Below, piece by piece: positions 18,299 through 27,238 of a DNA stretch of 51,188 bases. The notes beneath the pieces were generated by a model. That model saw only the letters and a program-made list of their open reading frames with translations. It was not told where the DNA came from and did no database searches. Origin of the DNA: an uncultured Prevotella sp. (GTDB lineage: Bacteria; Bacteroidota; Bacteroidia; Bacteroidales; Bacteroidaceae); NCBI GenBank assembly GCA_900768785.1, contig CAAGEG010000075.1, forward strand, positions 1-51,188. The letters are read 5' to 3'. The position numbers and the translations under genes were made by a program. Each line of letters opens with the position of its first letter. The stretch's first letter is position 1.

Positions 18299-19477
18299 GT
18301 GAGCGTCGTAAACTATATAAAACAGATACGAGAAGTAGCATATAGAGAGTGTCAAATAATGCGACATAACTCTATGTATCTATATTGTCTTGTGATAATG
18401 CCTATAATAGTAATATTGTTTTTTACTACTCTTATGGGCTCGGGACAACCTGTTAACATGCCGGTAGGTGTGGTAGATAACGACAATACTTCAACTACCC
18501 GAAACATTATAAGGCATCTTGACGCCTTTCAAGCAACCAAAATTCATAAGAAATATAGTGATGTAGCAGCAGCGAGAAAGGCTATTCAGCAAAACGAAAT
18601 ATATGCTTTCATATATATTCCTAAGGGCACAACGGCTGAATTAGGGGCTATGAGGCAACCTAAAATATCGTTTTATTACAGCACAACATCGCTTACAGCC
18701 GGCTCACTATTGTATAAAGATCTTAAAACCATTTCCACTCTTGGTTCGGCAAGCGCCGTTTCAACGGTATTATCACAAAAAGGACTATCAGAAAAACAAA
18801 TAATGGCGATGCTTCAACCTATTGTTGTTGACTTTCATGCTCTTAACAATCCGTCTGTAAACTATAGCATTTATCTCAGCACAATGGTTATTCCGGCTTG
18901 TCTGATGCTGTTTTTGTTTATCTTGACACCATATTCCATAGGTACAGAGATTAAATATAACACATCAAAAGAGTGGCTTAAGACGGCCGGAGGCAATATC
19001 TATGTAGCATTAGCAGGGAAATTACTACCTCAAACGGTTATCTCTTTGATTTTGTTTGGGGGATATATGATTTATATATATGTGTTTTTAGGGTTCCCAA
19101 CTATGGGTGGACCGATACCCATAATGCTTCTTACTGTGCTTGTCGTGTTGGCTTCGCAAGGTTTTGGAGCTTTTATGTTTGGTTTTATGCCCTCGTTAAG
19201 AATGTCTATGAGCACTTGTTGCCTGTGGGCTGTGCTTAGTTATTCAATGGTAGGAATGACATTCCCTATTAGTGCCATGCATCCTGCCTTGCAAGCATTA
19301 GCGCAGTTGTTCCCTTTAAGGCACTATTATATAATATACGAACTGAACATTTTTAATGGCTATTCTTTATCTTACTCGGTTGTAAACATCATAGCTATGA
19401 TTGTTTTTGCCCTATTGCCACTACTTGTTATTTCAAGAATGAGAAAGGCGGTTGCCGAATATAAATATACGCCATAA
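18299..19477 (+). CDS. ABC-2 type transporter permease (first of two)
   Basis: Inner-membrane permease of 392 residues starting with GTG, 2 bp after the adaptor gene. One membrane helix (about 28-46) is followed by a large extracytoplasmic domain (about 47-190) and then five helices (about 191-382), the YhhJ/DrrB-like ABC-2 layout. It should export a small molecule with its partner below. No ATP-binding subunit is encoded beside it. Confidence 0.88.
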   Translation: MSVVNYIKQIREVAYRECQIMRHNSMYLYCLVIMPIIVILFFTTLMGSGQPVNMPVGVVDNDNTSTTRNIIRHLDAFQATKIHKKYSDVAAARKAIQQNEIYAFIYIPKGTTAELGAMRQPKISFYYSTTSLTAGSLLYKDLKTISTLGSASAVSTVLSQKGLSEKQIMAMLQPIVVDFHALNNPSVNYSIYLSTMVIPACLMLFLFILTPYSIGTEIKYNTSKEWLKTAGGNIYVALAGKLLPQTVISLILFGGYMIYIYVFLGFPTMGGPIPIMLLTVLVVLASQGFGAFMFGFMPSLRMSMSTCCLWAVLSYSMVGMTFPISAMHPALQALAQLFPLRHYYIIYELNIFNGYSLSYSVVNIIAMIVFALLPLLVISRMRKAVAEYKYTP

Positions 19478-19481
19478 ACGA

Positions 19482-20696
19482 ATGAGGTTGATGAACATAA
19501 TAAGTAAGATGTCAAAACTCTTCTTACATAGCGTGGAAAAGATATGTTACGCATGTATGACAGAGATGAAATGTATAACGAAAGATGAGGGTGTCGTTAT
19601 TTTTTTCATCCTTGTACCATTATTTTATCCCCTTATTTATTCGTGGATATATACTAATGAGGTGGTGAGAGAAGTGCCTATAGCTGTTGTAGATATGTCT
19701 CATAGCGAAATGAGTCGCAAGTTTACACGTATGATAGATGCGTCTGCAGACACAAAAATTGCAGGTTATTGTAACGACATTAACGAGGCTAAAGACATGA
19801 TAGGGCGTCAAAAGGCATACGCAATACTATATTTCCCCTCCGACTTTCAAAAGAATCCCAACAGGATGGAGCAGAGTCATGTGAGCATATTCTGCGATAT
19901 GAGCTACATGTTATACTACAAAGCGGTAATGCAAACAGCAACAGCCGTTGCCGGAGTTATGAATACCACTATTCAAACCGAGAGAACAGCAGGTCTTAGC
20001 AAGCGAGAGAACGAAGTAATGACACAGCCTCTTGACTTTGAAGAAGTAGAGATATTCAACACAACCGGCGGGTATGGCAACTTCATAATACCGGGAGTGC
20101 TGATGCTTGTCATACAGCAAACACTCATCTTCGGCATAGGCATGGCAACCGGAACGAGAAAAGAGGGCTTGAGAATAAAAGGAGCAATAGGCAATGTATT
20201 GGGGAAAGCAGATACATTCAGCACAATTACGGGTAGGTCCTTAGCTTATTTGATGATTTATGCTGTTGTTTCAGCTTATGTATTGCTTGTTGTGCCTCGT
20301 CTTTTCCACTTTGTTTCTATATTGCACGCTATTGATTTGTTGTGTTTTATATTGCCATATTTGCTATCTTGTATATTTTTTGCAAGCATAATAGCCCATT
20401 TCGTAAAGCGTAGAGAAGATATTATGCTTGTTGCAGTATTTACTTCCGTGCCGTTTCTCTTTATGTCAGGCGTCTCATGGCCGCAAAGCGCAATACCCGA
20501 GATATGGCAATGGGTATCGAGTGTTATACCTTCAACTTTTGGAGTAAGGGGATTTATAAGGCTCAACACTATGGGAGCGTTGCTTGAAGATGTAAAACAC
20601 GAAACCTTAATGTTGTGGATACAAGCGACAACCTATTTTGTTGTAATGCTTATATTGGCATCAAGAGCAAAGAAGAAGCAACAACAGCAACAATAG
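19482..20696 (+). CDS. ABC-2 type transporter permease (second of two)
   Basis: The protein has 404 residues from the ATG at 19482, four bases past the previous stop; an in-frame ATG at 19452 overlapping the first permease is less likely. It has the same layout as its neighbour: one helix (FILVPLFYPLIYSWIYT), a large extracytoplasmic domain with VPIAVVDMSHSEMSR, then a five-helix block and a C-terminal Lys/Gln tail. The pair are diverged paralogues and probably form a heterodimer. It ends 19 bp from convergent mntP. Confidence 0.88.
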   Translation: MRLMNIISKMSKLFLHSVEKICYACMTEMKCITKDEGVVIFFILVPLFYPLIYSWIYTNEVVREVPIAVVDMSHSEMSRKFTRMIDASADTKIAGYCNDINEAKDMIGRQKAYAILYFPSDFQKNPNRMEQSHVSIFCDMSYMLYYKAVMQTATAVAGVMNTTIQTERTAGLSKRENEVMTQPLDFEEVEIFNTTGGYGNFIIPGVLMLVIQQTLIFGIGMATGTRKEGLRIKGAIGNVLGKADTFSTITGRSLAYLMIYAVVSAYVLLVVPRLFHFVSILHAIDLLCFILPYLLSCIFFASIIAHFVKRREDIMLVAVFTSVPFLFMSGVSWPQSAIPEIWQWVSSVIPSTFGVRGFIRLNTMGALLEDVKHETLMLWIQATTYFVVMLILASRAKKKQQQQQ

Positions 20697-20715
20697 ATGC
20701 TAATTTTCCTAATCG

Positions 20716-21291
20716 TTATGAAAGGAGGTGGCTCAACAGAATCTTTACTCCTATTGCCAAAAGTATAATTCCACCTATCAATTCCGGCTTTAGTCGTTTT
20801 GAGATAGACGCTCCAAGAAATACACCGAGTGCATATCCAACGATGCTAAACAACAGAGATGTAATGCCAATAGTTACAAGAGGCATCATGAGACTATGCA
20901 GATTGGTATAGCCGGTACACGCAAAAGATATTCCTACAGCAAGTGCATCAATACTCGTAGCTACGGCAAGTAAAAGTTGAGTTCGCAAGGAGGTGGGCTT
21001 GAAATGCGGTTCTTCATCATCCGAGAAAGCATCACGTATCATCTTCAAACCTATAAATGCCAACATAGAAAATGCTATCCAATGGTCAATTGCCATAAGA
21101 TAGCGACTGAACATATTGATACTTATCCATCCTAAGAAAGGCATTGCCGCTTGAAAAAAGCCGAAGAGAAAACTCATGCGCATTACTGTTTTCAGTCGTA
21201 TGCGCTGCATTATCACCCCGCTGACAATGGATATTGTGAAACAATCCATAGCCAGAGCGACAGCAAGAAGCAGGATATCGAGAGTGCTCAT
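20716..21291 (-). CDS. mntP: Manganese efflux pump MntP
   Basis: Inner-membrane Mn(II) exporter of 191 residues with six membrane helices, the normal size of the family. Conserved acidic helix motifs are ALAMDCFTISI (12-22) and SIDALAVGIS in the second half, the paired repeats that carry the metal-handling aspartates. It is the last gene of a minus-strand run trmB-mrp-mntP, 34 bp after mrp. No Mn riboswitch is visible ahead of it. Confidence 0.93.
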   Translation of the reverse strand: MSTLDILLLAVALAMDCFTISIVSGVIMQRIRLKTVMRMSFLFGFFQAAMPFLGWISINMFSRYLMAIDHWIAFSMLAFIGLKMIRDAFSDDEEPHFKPTSLRTQLLLAVATSIDALAVGISFACTGYTNLHSLMMPLVTIGITSLLFSIVGYALGVFLGASISKRLKPELIGGIILLAIGVKILLSHLLS

Positions 21292-21325
21292 AATGAAACG
21301 ATATGTTGAAAGCTACTTCACAGGT

Positions 21326-22426
21326 TTATCTTTTCACCTTTACTATGTTTGTTGGAGCCTGTTCTTTGTTGCGGCGATTAACAACAGTCACAACAGCTTG
21401 TGCAAGATTTATGAAGGCAAGTCCCGTCATGGTCTCTGTATTTAAAGCTGCCGGAGTGCCTGCATCACCACTTTCGCAGATGCTTTCCACTACGGGGATT
21501 TGTGCCAACAACGGCAAATTCATCTCCGAAGCAAGATTTTTGCAGCCTTCTTTACCAAAGATAAAATATTTGTTTTGTGGCAATTCTGCCGGCGTAAACC
21601 ATGCCATGTTCTCCACAAGACCAAGAATAGGAACCTTTACTTTGTCATTTTGATACATGTCAATACCTTTTCGTGCATCGGCAAGTGCTACTTTCTGCGG
21701 AGTACTTACTATTACGGCACCTGTAATCGCCAATGTTTGCAGCAGAGTAAGATGAATATCGCTTGTGCCGGGAGGAGTATCAAGGATGAAATAATCAAGC
21801 TCGCCCCAATTAGCATCGCCAATAAGCTGTTTTAAAGCATTAGAAGCCATGCCGCCACGCCATAACGTAGCCGTGTCAGGATTAACAAAGAAACCTATAC
21901 TTAACAGCTTTACACCATATTTCTCTATGGGTTGGATTAGCTGTCTGCCTTCTACTTCAACGGCATAGGGTTTCTCTTCCTCCACATCAAACATTTTTGG
22001 AACCGACGGACCGAAGATATCGGTATCTAAAAGACCCACTTTGTAACCCAAGCGTGCAAGGGCTATGGCAAGGTTTGCAGCTACTGTGCTCTTGCCTACA
22101 CCACCTTTGCCCGAGCTGACTGCTATGATGTTTTTCACTTGAGGCAACATCTTGCCGACTTCGGGACGTGGTTTAGACTTCGTTTCTATGGCAATCTCCA
22201 CCTCTACTTCTTTGCTAACGTGGTAGTGAATGGCAGCTTCGGCTGCCTTAACCGTTGATTTCAGGAAAGGGTCTGTTTCTCTTGGGAAGAGCAAAACCAC
22301 CTTTACTTTCATTCCGTTTATGGAAGGGGTGTCTGCCACCATGCCACTCTCAACAAGATTCTTCTTTGTTCCCGGATACGTTACTGTAGCAAGCGCATCC
22401 ATTATCAATTTCGGATATAATGTCAT
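21326..22426 (-). CDS. mrp: Mrp/NBP35-family P-loop ATPase (iron-sulfur carrier type)
   Basis: Cytoplasmic ATPase of 366 residues. An N-terminal DUF59/MIP18-like domain (1-85) is followed by the deviant Walker A GKGGVGKST (106-114), then DTDIFGPSVP and DTPPGTSD. The family delivers Fe-S clusters. The C-terminal CxxC that bridges the cluster in many homologues is not at its usual place: after VENMAWF the sequence continues TPAELPQNKY with no Cys pair. Cluster handling may therefore differ. It is 43 bp downstream of trmB. Confidence 0.9.
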   Translation of the reverse strand: MTLYPKLIMDALATVTYPGTKKNLVESGMVADTPSINGMKVKVVLLFPRETDPFLKSTVKAAEAAIHYHVSKEVEVEIAIETKSKPRPEVGKMLPQVKNIIAVSSGKGGVGKSTVAANLAIALARLGYKVGLLDTDIFGPSVPKMFDVEEEKPYAVEVEGRQLIQPIEKYGVKLLSIGFFVNPDTATLWRGGMASNALKQLIGDANWGELDYFILDTPPGTSDIHLTLLQTLAITGAVIVSTPQKVALADARKGIDMYQNDKVKVPILGLVENMAWFTPAELPQNKYFIFGKEGCKNLASEMNLPLLAQIPVVESICESGDAGTPAALNTETMTGLAFINLAQAVVTVVNRRNKEQAPTNIVKVKR

Positions 22427-22469
22427 AATAGTATGTTCTTTGGTTTAAACTTTTAATCGTTGATGTCGA

Positions 22470-23240
22470 TTATTTCCTTTTTTCAACATCACTTCTATTA
22501 TTTCTGTGATAGCTACGATAGTCATCAACGGCAATTTCTACGCCCGATTCTGAGAGAACGATATCTTTTGGCAGTCTGAATTTGATGTATTTAATGTTCA
22601 GTCCACGCCCTATCCATTGACCCTCATAGTAAGTTTGTATAGACAAAATGCGTCTTGTCTCATCATCAAGACTATCATCATGATACAAGTCTGCCGTTTT
22701 CATCACTATTGGCAAACCATTATGAGTTGCCATAATGTCCGTATAAGTAAATAAGAAATTGCTGTCAGTCTTCAGGTGTACCAATCCGCCGTCAACCAAA
22801 AACCTGCGATAACGTTCCATAAAATATGTACTCGTAAGACGTTTGCGCACATTTTTCATCTGCGGGTCGCTGAATGTGAGCCATATCTCCTGCACCTCAC
22901 CCTCGCCAAAGAAGCGATCTATAATCTCTATGTTTGTACGTAGGAAAGCCACATTACTAAGTTTGTCGGCAAGAGCCTCTGTCGCTCCGGTCCACATGCG
23001 AGCTCCTTTTATATCAACGCCAATAAAATTGATATTCGGAAAGAGGCGCGCCAACCCTACCGTATATTCTCCCTTGCCACATCCAAGTTCAAGAACAATA
23101 GGGTTTTGATTATGAAAATACATTTCACGCCAACGACCCCTCATCTCAAAAGGGACATTTTCAGCCACAGAAAACGGGTATTGAAACACGTTCTCGTATC
23201 TTTCCATATCTGCAAATTTAGCAAGTTTCCCCTTACCCAT
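22470..23240 (-). CDS. trmB: tRNA (guanine-N7-)-methyltransferase
   Basis: SAM-dependent enzyme methylating G46 of tRNAs. It has 256 residues from the ATG at 23240. The SAM-binding motif is LELGCGKGEY (50-59), and the TrmB signature LTFSDPQMKN(V)RKRL follows. An in-frame ATG 24 codons upstream lies beyond a -7 box at 23256-23263 and would add a hydrophobic run foreign to the family, so the internal start is preferred. It leads the run trmB-mrp-mntP. Confidence 0.95.
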   Translation of the reverse strand: MGKGKLAKFADMERYENVFQYPFSVAENVPFEMRGRWREMYFHNQNPIVLELGCGKGEYTVGLARLFPNINFIGVDIKGARMWTGATEALADKLSNVAFLRTNIEIIDRFFGEGEVQEIWLTFSDPQMKNVRKRLTSTYFMERYRRFLVDGGLVHLKTDSNFLFTYTDIMATHNGLPIVMKTADLYHDDSLDDETRRILSIQTYYEGQWIGRGLNIKYIKFRLPKDIVLSESGVEIAVDDYRSYHRNNRSDVEKRK

Positions 23241-23255
23241 ATACTCAATTTTTTG

Positions 23256-23263
23256 CAAAAGTA
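23256..23263 (-). promoter_or_regulatory. -7 promoter box of trmB
   Basis: TACTTTTG on the minus strand matches TAnnTTTG, 16 bases before the chosen start at 23240. It argues against the more distant ATG at 23312. No clear -33 box. Confidence 0.5.
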
Positions 23264-23383
23264 ACAAAAAAGAACGAACTAATAATAATGCGACAACAAT
23301 ATCTCCCCACAATCAGCATTTATTAACAAGCACACACCCAACGAAGCACAACCCTAATATAAGTTTTGACAAATATACAAATA

Positions 23384-23404
23384 TGCCCCGATTACTTCGG
23401 GGCA
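23384..23404 (-). terminator. Hairpin terminator of rnr
   Basis: TGCCCCGA and TCGGGGCA form an 8-bp G/C-rich stem with a small loop, 11 bases after the rnr stop codon, followed on the minus strand by TATTTGTATATTTG. Confidence 0.7.
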
Positions 23405-23414
23405 CGTTTTTAAT

Positions 23415-25610
23415 TCATTTTACAAGCGTAAAATCTAATTGCCTTTTGTCAATATTTGCTCTTGCAACTTTAATGTTAATAGCATCTCCAAGTTGATATT
23501 TATTGCGGTGGCGACGTCCTATAAGGCAATAGTTACGTTCGTCAAAGTCATAATAGTCATCGTCAAGATCGTGAAGAGGAATCATTCCTTCACAATGGTT
23601 CTCGTCAATTTCACAATATATACCGTATGAGGTGATGCCGCTGATATGCGCTTGATAGTCGTTCCCCACTTTGTCAGACATATATTCCACCATCTTGTAT
23701 TTTATACTTTCGCGTTCGGCATTTTGTGCAACAATTTCCATATCGCTTGAATGCTCGCATAATTCTTCGTAATAATCTTTGTTGGCACTCCTTCCTCCGT
23801 TCTGATAACGTGTCAATAATCTATGTACCATAGTATCAGGATAACGTCTTATGGGGCTTGTGAAATGTGTGTAATATTCAAAGGCAAGACCATAGTGCCC
23901 TATATTATGAACGCTATATTTTGCCTTCATCATTGCACGAAGCGCAATGCTCTCAATCAAACGTTGTTCGTTATGACCTTGACATTCATCCATGAGTTTG
24001 TTAAGGCTACGTGCCACTTCTTTTTTAGTGCCTGCCGTCTTCAGTTTATAGCCGAATTTTATTATGAAATCTTTGAGTGTCTCCAGCTTTGTAGGGTCGG
24101 GAACATCGTGGATTCTATAAGGTAAAGTCTTGGCCTTTGTGCCTTTTTTAACTTTGCCGATGCTCTCAGCCACACTTTTGTTGGCAAGAAGCATGAATTC
24201 TTCAACGAGTTTGTTGGCGTCTTTTGATTTTTTGAAGTAGCATCTTATCGGCTTACCGTTCTCATCTATTTCAAAACGCATTTCTTCGCGGTCAAATTTA
24301 ACTGCTCCGCCATTGAATCGTGCTGCTCGCAATTTCTTTGCAAGGGTATCAAGCATTATTATTTCTTTAGCGTATTCGCCTTTATAGCCGTCAGGGCCCG
24401 GTTTGGGTGCCGGCTGTCCTGTGCCGTCTATAACTCCGTTGTGCTCAAGAATATCTTGAACCTCTTCATAAGCGAACCTGCGATTGCTGCATATTACGGC
24501 ATGGACAAGTCTCCAGCTTTTTATGTTGCCATCTTTGTCCATGTTGAATATTGTGCTATATGTGAGTTTTTCCTCATTCGGGCGCAAAGAACAAATAAAA
24601 TTGCATAGCCTTTCCGGCAACATAGGTATGGTGCGGTCAACGAGATAAATGCTTGTAGCACGTTTTTGTGCTTCTTTATCAATTACAGAACCTTCTGTTA
24701 CATAGTGGGAAACGTCGGCTATATGTACTCCCACTTCCCATAAACCGTCGTTTATCTCTCTTATAGACAAAGCGTCATCAAAGTCTTTTGCGTCTTTGGG
24801 GTCTATTGTGAATGTTGTGACATCACGGAAATCTTCACGTTCTTTGTAATCTTCAGGTGTGATTTCGGCTGATATCTTGTTGGCTGCGTCTTCTACATGT
24901 TTGGGATATTTGTATGGCAAACCATATTGTGCAAGAATAGCATGCATCTCCGTGTTGTTGTCTCCTGTGACACCTAATATGTCAACCACCTCTCCCAAAA
25001 TATTTTTGTTGTCTTCAGATGGCCATGTGACAATTTTCACAAGAGCCTTATCGCCGGTTTTTCCTTTTTTTAGTTTGTTTTTAGGTATGATAATGTCATG
25101 ATAAAACACTTTGGAATCGCAAATAAGAAAAGCAAAGTCCTTTTCCACTTGAAGCTTTCCTACAAATGTGTTGTTTGCTCTCTTTAATATTTCAATTACC
25201 ATACCTTCTTTTATGTGATTGCGACGACGTGCCATAAATGTCACTTTCACACGGTCGCCATCAAGGGCAAACAGGGAGTTGCGCTCGGCTACAAATATTG
25301 GCTTGCCGCCATCATCGGGGATAAAGCTGTTTTTACCGTTGCTTTTCCTGACAAATACTCCCTCTTGAACTTGTCCTTTTGTATTAAGTTTATACGAGTT
25401 TTCGCTTGTCTTACTAAGAAAATCATCCCATGCCATGTCTTCCATAGCATCAACCGCAAGCATCTTTGCCGGATGAGTGTCAAGCTTTAATTGCTTGAAT
25501 ATATATTTGAAAGTGAGATTCTCATTAGGATGTTGTGAGAAAAGGTCTTGCAACTTCTCAAATATCATTTTTTTTGTTAGTCTGCGGTTTGCTTTTCTTC
25601 CTTTAGCCAT
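23415..25610 (-). CDS. rnr: Ribonuclease R
   Basis: Processive 3'-5' exoribonuclease of 731 residues, typical for Bacteroidetes RNase R. An N-terminal winged helix (about 10-70) and cold-shock-like domains precede the RNB catalytic domain, which starts at DPKDAKDFDDAL and carries the magnesium-binding aspartates. SPIRRYPDTMVHRLL closes that domain, and a C-terminal S1 domain (about 645-725) follows. It degrades structured RNA in mRNA and rRNA turnover. It is probably transcribed alone, from a -7 box at 25638-25645 and with a terminator. Confidence 0.96.
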   Translation of the reverse strand: MAKGRKANRRLTKKMIFEKLQDLFSQHPNENLTFKYIFKQLKLDTHPAKMLAVDAMEDMAWDDFLSKTSENSYKLNTKGQVQEGVFVRKSNGKNSFIPDDGGKPIFVAERNSLFALDGDRVKVTFMARRRNHIKEGMVIEILKRANNTFVGKLQVEKDFAFLICDSKVFYHDIIIPKNKLKKGKTGDKALVKIVTWPSEDNKNILGEVVDILGVTGDNNTEMHAILAQYGLPYKYPKHVEDAANKISAEITPEDYKEREDFRDVTTFTIDPKDAKDFDDALSIREINDGLWEVGVHIADVSHYVTEGSVIDKEAQKRATSIYLVDRTIPMLPERLCNFICSLRPNEEKLTYSTIFNMDKDGNIKSWRLVHAVICSNRRFAYEEVQDILEHNGVIDGTGQPAPKPGPDGYKGEYAKEIIMLDTLAKKLRAARFNGGAVKFDREEMRFEIDENGKPIRCYFKKSKDANKLVEEFMLLANKSVAESIGKVKKGTKAKTLPYRIHDVPDPTKLETLKDFIIKFGYKLKTAGTKKEVARSLNKLMDECQGHNEQRLIESIALRAMMKAKYSVHNIGHYGLAFEYYTHFTSPIRRYPDTMVHRLLTRYQNGGRSANKDYYEELCEHSSDMEIVAQNAERESIKYKMVEYMSDKVGNDYQAHISGITSYGIYCEIDENHCEGMIPLHDLDDDYYDFDERNYCLIGRRHRNKYQLGDAINIKVARANIDKRQLDFTLVK

Positions 25611-25637
25611 AATCGTAAATGTTTATTTATAACTTCC

Positions 25638-25645
25638 CAAAGATA
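25638..25645 (-). promoter_or_regulatory. -7 promoter box of rnr
   Basis: TATCTTTG on the minus strand, 27 bases before the rnr start, matches TAnnTTTG. The -33 box is not clear. Confidence 0.5.
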
Positions 25646-25720
25646 GTTATTTTCTGTTATATTGTTTCTTAATTATGATTATTTAATACACATTTAATAG
25701 GACTGCTCATTATGGTTGAA

Positions 25721-25786
25721 GCCAAACAACTTGAGAGTTTGTGCCAAACAGGATTGTTGTTTGCGCCAAACGGCATATGAGTTTGG
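25721..25786. repeat. 22-bp repeat array (ii)
   Basis: Three contiguous 22-bp units (25721, 25743, 25765) share the frame GCCAAAC-N9-GTTTG-N while the nine inner bases differ. CAAAC and GTTTG are reverse complements, so the array is a chain of small hairpins. The period equals the other arrays in this window, but the spacing of AAAC and GTTT differs, so kinship is uncertain. The rest of the 539-bp gap (25611-26149) is AT-rich with no gene seen. Confidence 0.7.
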
Positions 25787-26149
25787 CATATTTTCTTCTC
25801 TCTCTAAAATAAAAAATTGTTTTGTCTCACGAAGGATGCTTTATATGAAGGGCTATATCAATCTCACAATAGTCATGATTTTGGTGTATATAGTTACATT
25901 ATAGGTTAATATTTCTCGTTTTCATTTGTTAATAACTCCCGATTGAAAATAACAAATATTCGGGTCACAATACAATCCGAATGGCTATGGGCAGAGTTGA
26001 CATTATATAGATACAAATGTATCAAGGTTGTTGGTTGTATATTTGAGTTTAGTTTAACGATAAAAGTAGTGTGGCTTACAAATTTTTAGTAAACCACTTT
26101 TGTCTTTGTTTTCAAACAATGTTGAAAGCATGATTATTGGCACAGCAAG

Positions 26150-27154
26150 TTATTTCTCGCTATAGAGAACTTGTATAATGGTTTGTCCTACTGCTTTTAG
26201 TGTGTTCGGATCAATGTGTTGCATATCGTCATTTATGGTATGCCATGTTGGTCCGAAGTTACTTTGACTACAGTCCGGGTAGTATGGAATGATGTCGATA
26301 GTAGGTATTTTTGTGTTTTTGTTTATTGGCAAGTGATCGTCGTTAATCATTCCACCTTCAAGGTCGTTGAAATAGCTTCCGTAGCCTATAGTTTTTGCGG
26401 CAGACCATACCTTGTCAACAATGCCCTGAGCATATTGTTTAGATATGCTTTCTTGCCAAAATTGTGCACCTTGTCCCCCAACCATGTCAAGCAATATACC
26501 ATATCGTGCTTCATAGTTGGCTTTATGTGGATTTTGTGACCAATATTGCGCTCCGAGAGCCCACGAGTTTCCATCGTCTTGAATGTCACTCCATTGTGGA
26601 ATACCCCAATCTTCTGCATCAAAACATATAAAATCTACACCTATATTTAAATGAGTTGTATCGGCTTGAAGCAGTCTTGCCACTTCTAACATTACGGCAA
26701 TACCACTTGCTCCGTCATTGGCTGCAATTACCGGTTTGCGCCAATTAGATGAGTCAACATCATTGTCTGCCCATGGTCTGCTATCCCAATGTGCGCATAA
26801 TAATACTCTTGTTGTTAGCTCCGGACGATAACTTGCTATGATGTTTGTGGCTTTCAGTTGTGTGCCATCATATCCTGTGAGTGTTGTTTCTTGTGGTATA
26901 ACATCGCATCCGAATTGCTTAAACTTTGATATAATCCATTTTGCACACTTCTCATGAGCCTCGCTATTCATCGTTCTTGGCCCAAAGGCACATTGCTTTT
27001 CGCAATAAAGGTAAGCACTATCCGCACAGAAAGAAGGACCAACGGGCTGTGTAATAATCTCTTGTCCGCTATCGGAAGACGCTTTCTTGTTGCCCCCGCA
27101 AGAAAAGAGTGAGGCAAAGAAACAAATAAATATAAGAATTTTGGTTGTTTTCAT
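26150..27154 (-). CDS. M28-family lipoprotein, glutaminyl-peptide cyclotransferase-like
   Basis: The protein has 334 residues with a lipoprotein signal (lipobox ending at Cys19, LFSCGG), so it is anchored in the envelope. The M28/glutaminyl-cyclase fold shows AHWDSRPWADND (121-132) and single zinc-ligand candidates Asp147 (ANDGAS), Glu181 (FDAEDWG) and His305 (TWHTINDD). This set and the WD.RPWAD motif match bacterial type II glutaminyl cyclases of Bacteroidetes, which convert N-terminal Gln to pyroglutamate after signal-peptide removal. An aminopeptidase role is the alternative. A -7 box (TATCTTTG) lies at 27195-27202. Confidence 0.85.
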   Translation of the reverse strand: MKTTKILIFICFFASLFSCGGNKKASSDSGQEIITQPVGPSFCADSAYLYCEKQCAFGPRTMNSEAHEKCAKWIISKFKQFGCDVIPQETTLTGYDGTQLKATNIIASYRPELTTRVLLCAHWDSRPWADNDVDSSNWRKPVIAANDGASGIAVMLEVARLLQADTTHLNIGVDFICFDAEDWGIPQWSDIQDDGNSWALGAQYWSQNPHKANYEARYGILLDMVGGQGAQFWQESISKQYAQGIVDKVWSAAKTIGYGSYFNDLEGGMINDDHLPINKNTKIPTIDIIPYYPDCSQSNFGPTWHTINDDMQHIDPNTLKAVGQTIIQVLYSEK

Positions 27155-27194
27155 CTGTATGTATTTTGGTATGCTACCCTTTGGGTAGTAGTAT

Positions 27195-27202
27195 CAAAGA
27201 TA
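27195..27202 (-). promoter_or_regulatory. -7 promoter box of the M28 lipoprotein gene
   Basis: TATCTTTG on the minus strand matches TAnnTTTG. A small hairpin, CTACCC-ttt-GGGTAG (27173-27187), would lie at the 5' end of the transcript. Confidence 0.5.
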
Positions 27203-27238
27203 TGCTTAACTGTAATTATTCGCAATATTTATAATATA

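Noticed and set aside
25716..25904. Plus-strand open frame of 62 codons
   Set aside because: It is made largely from the 22-bp repeat units and has no promoter or recognisable protein.
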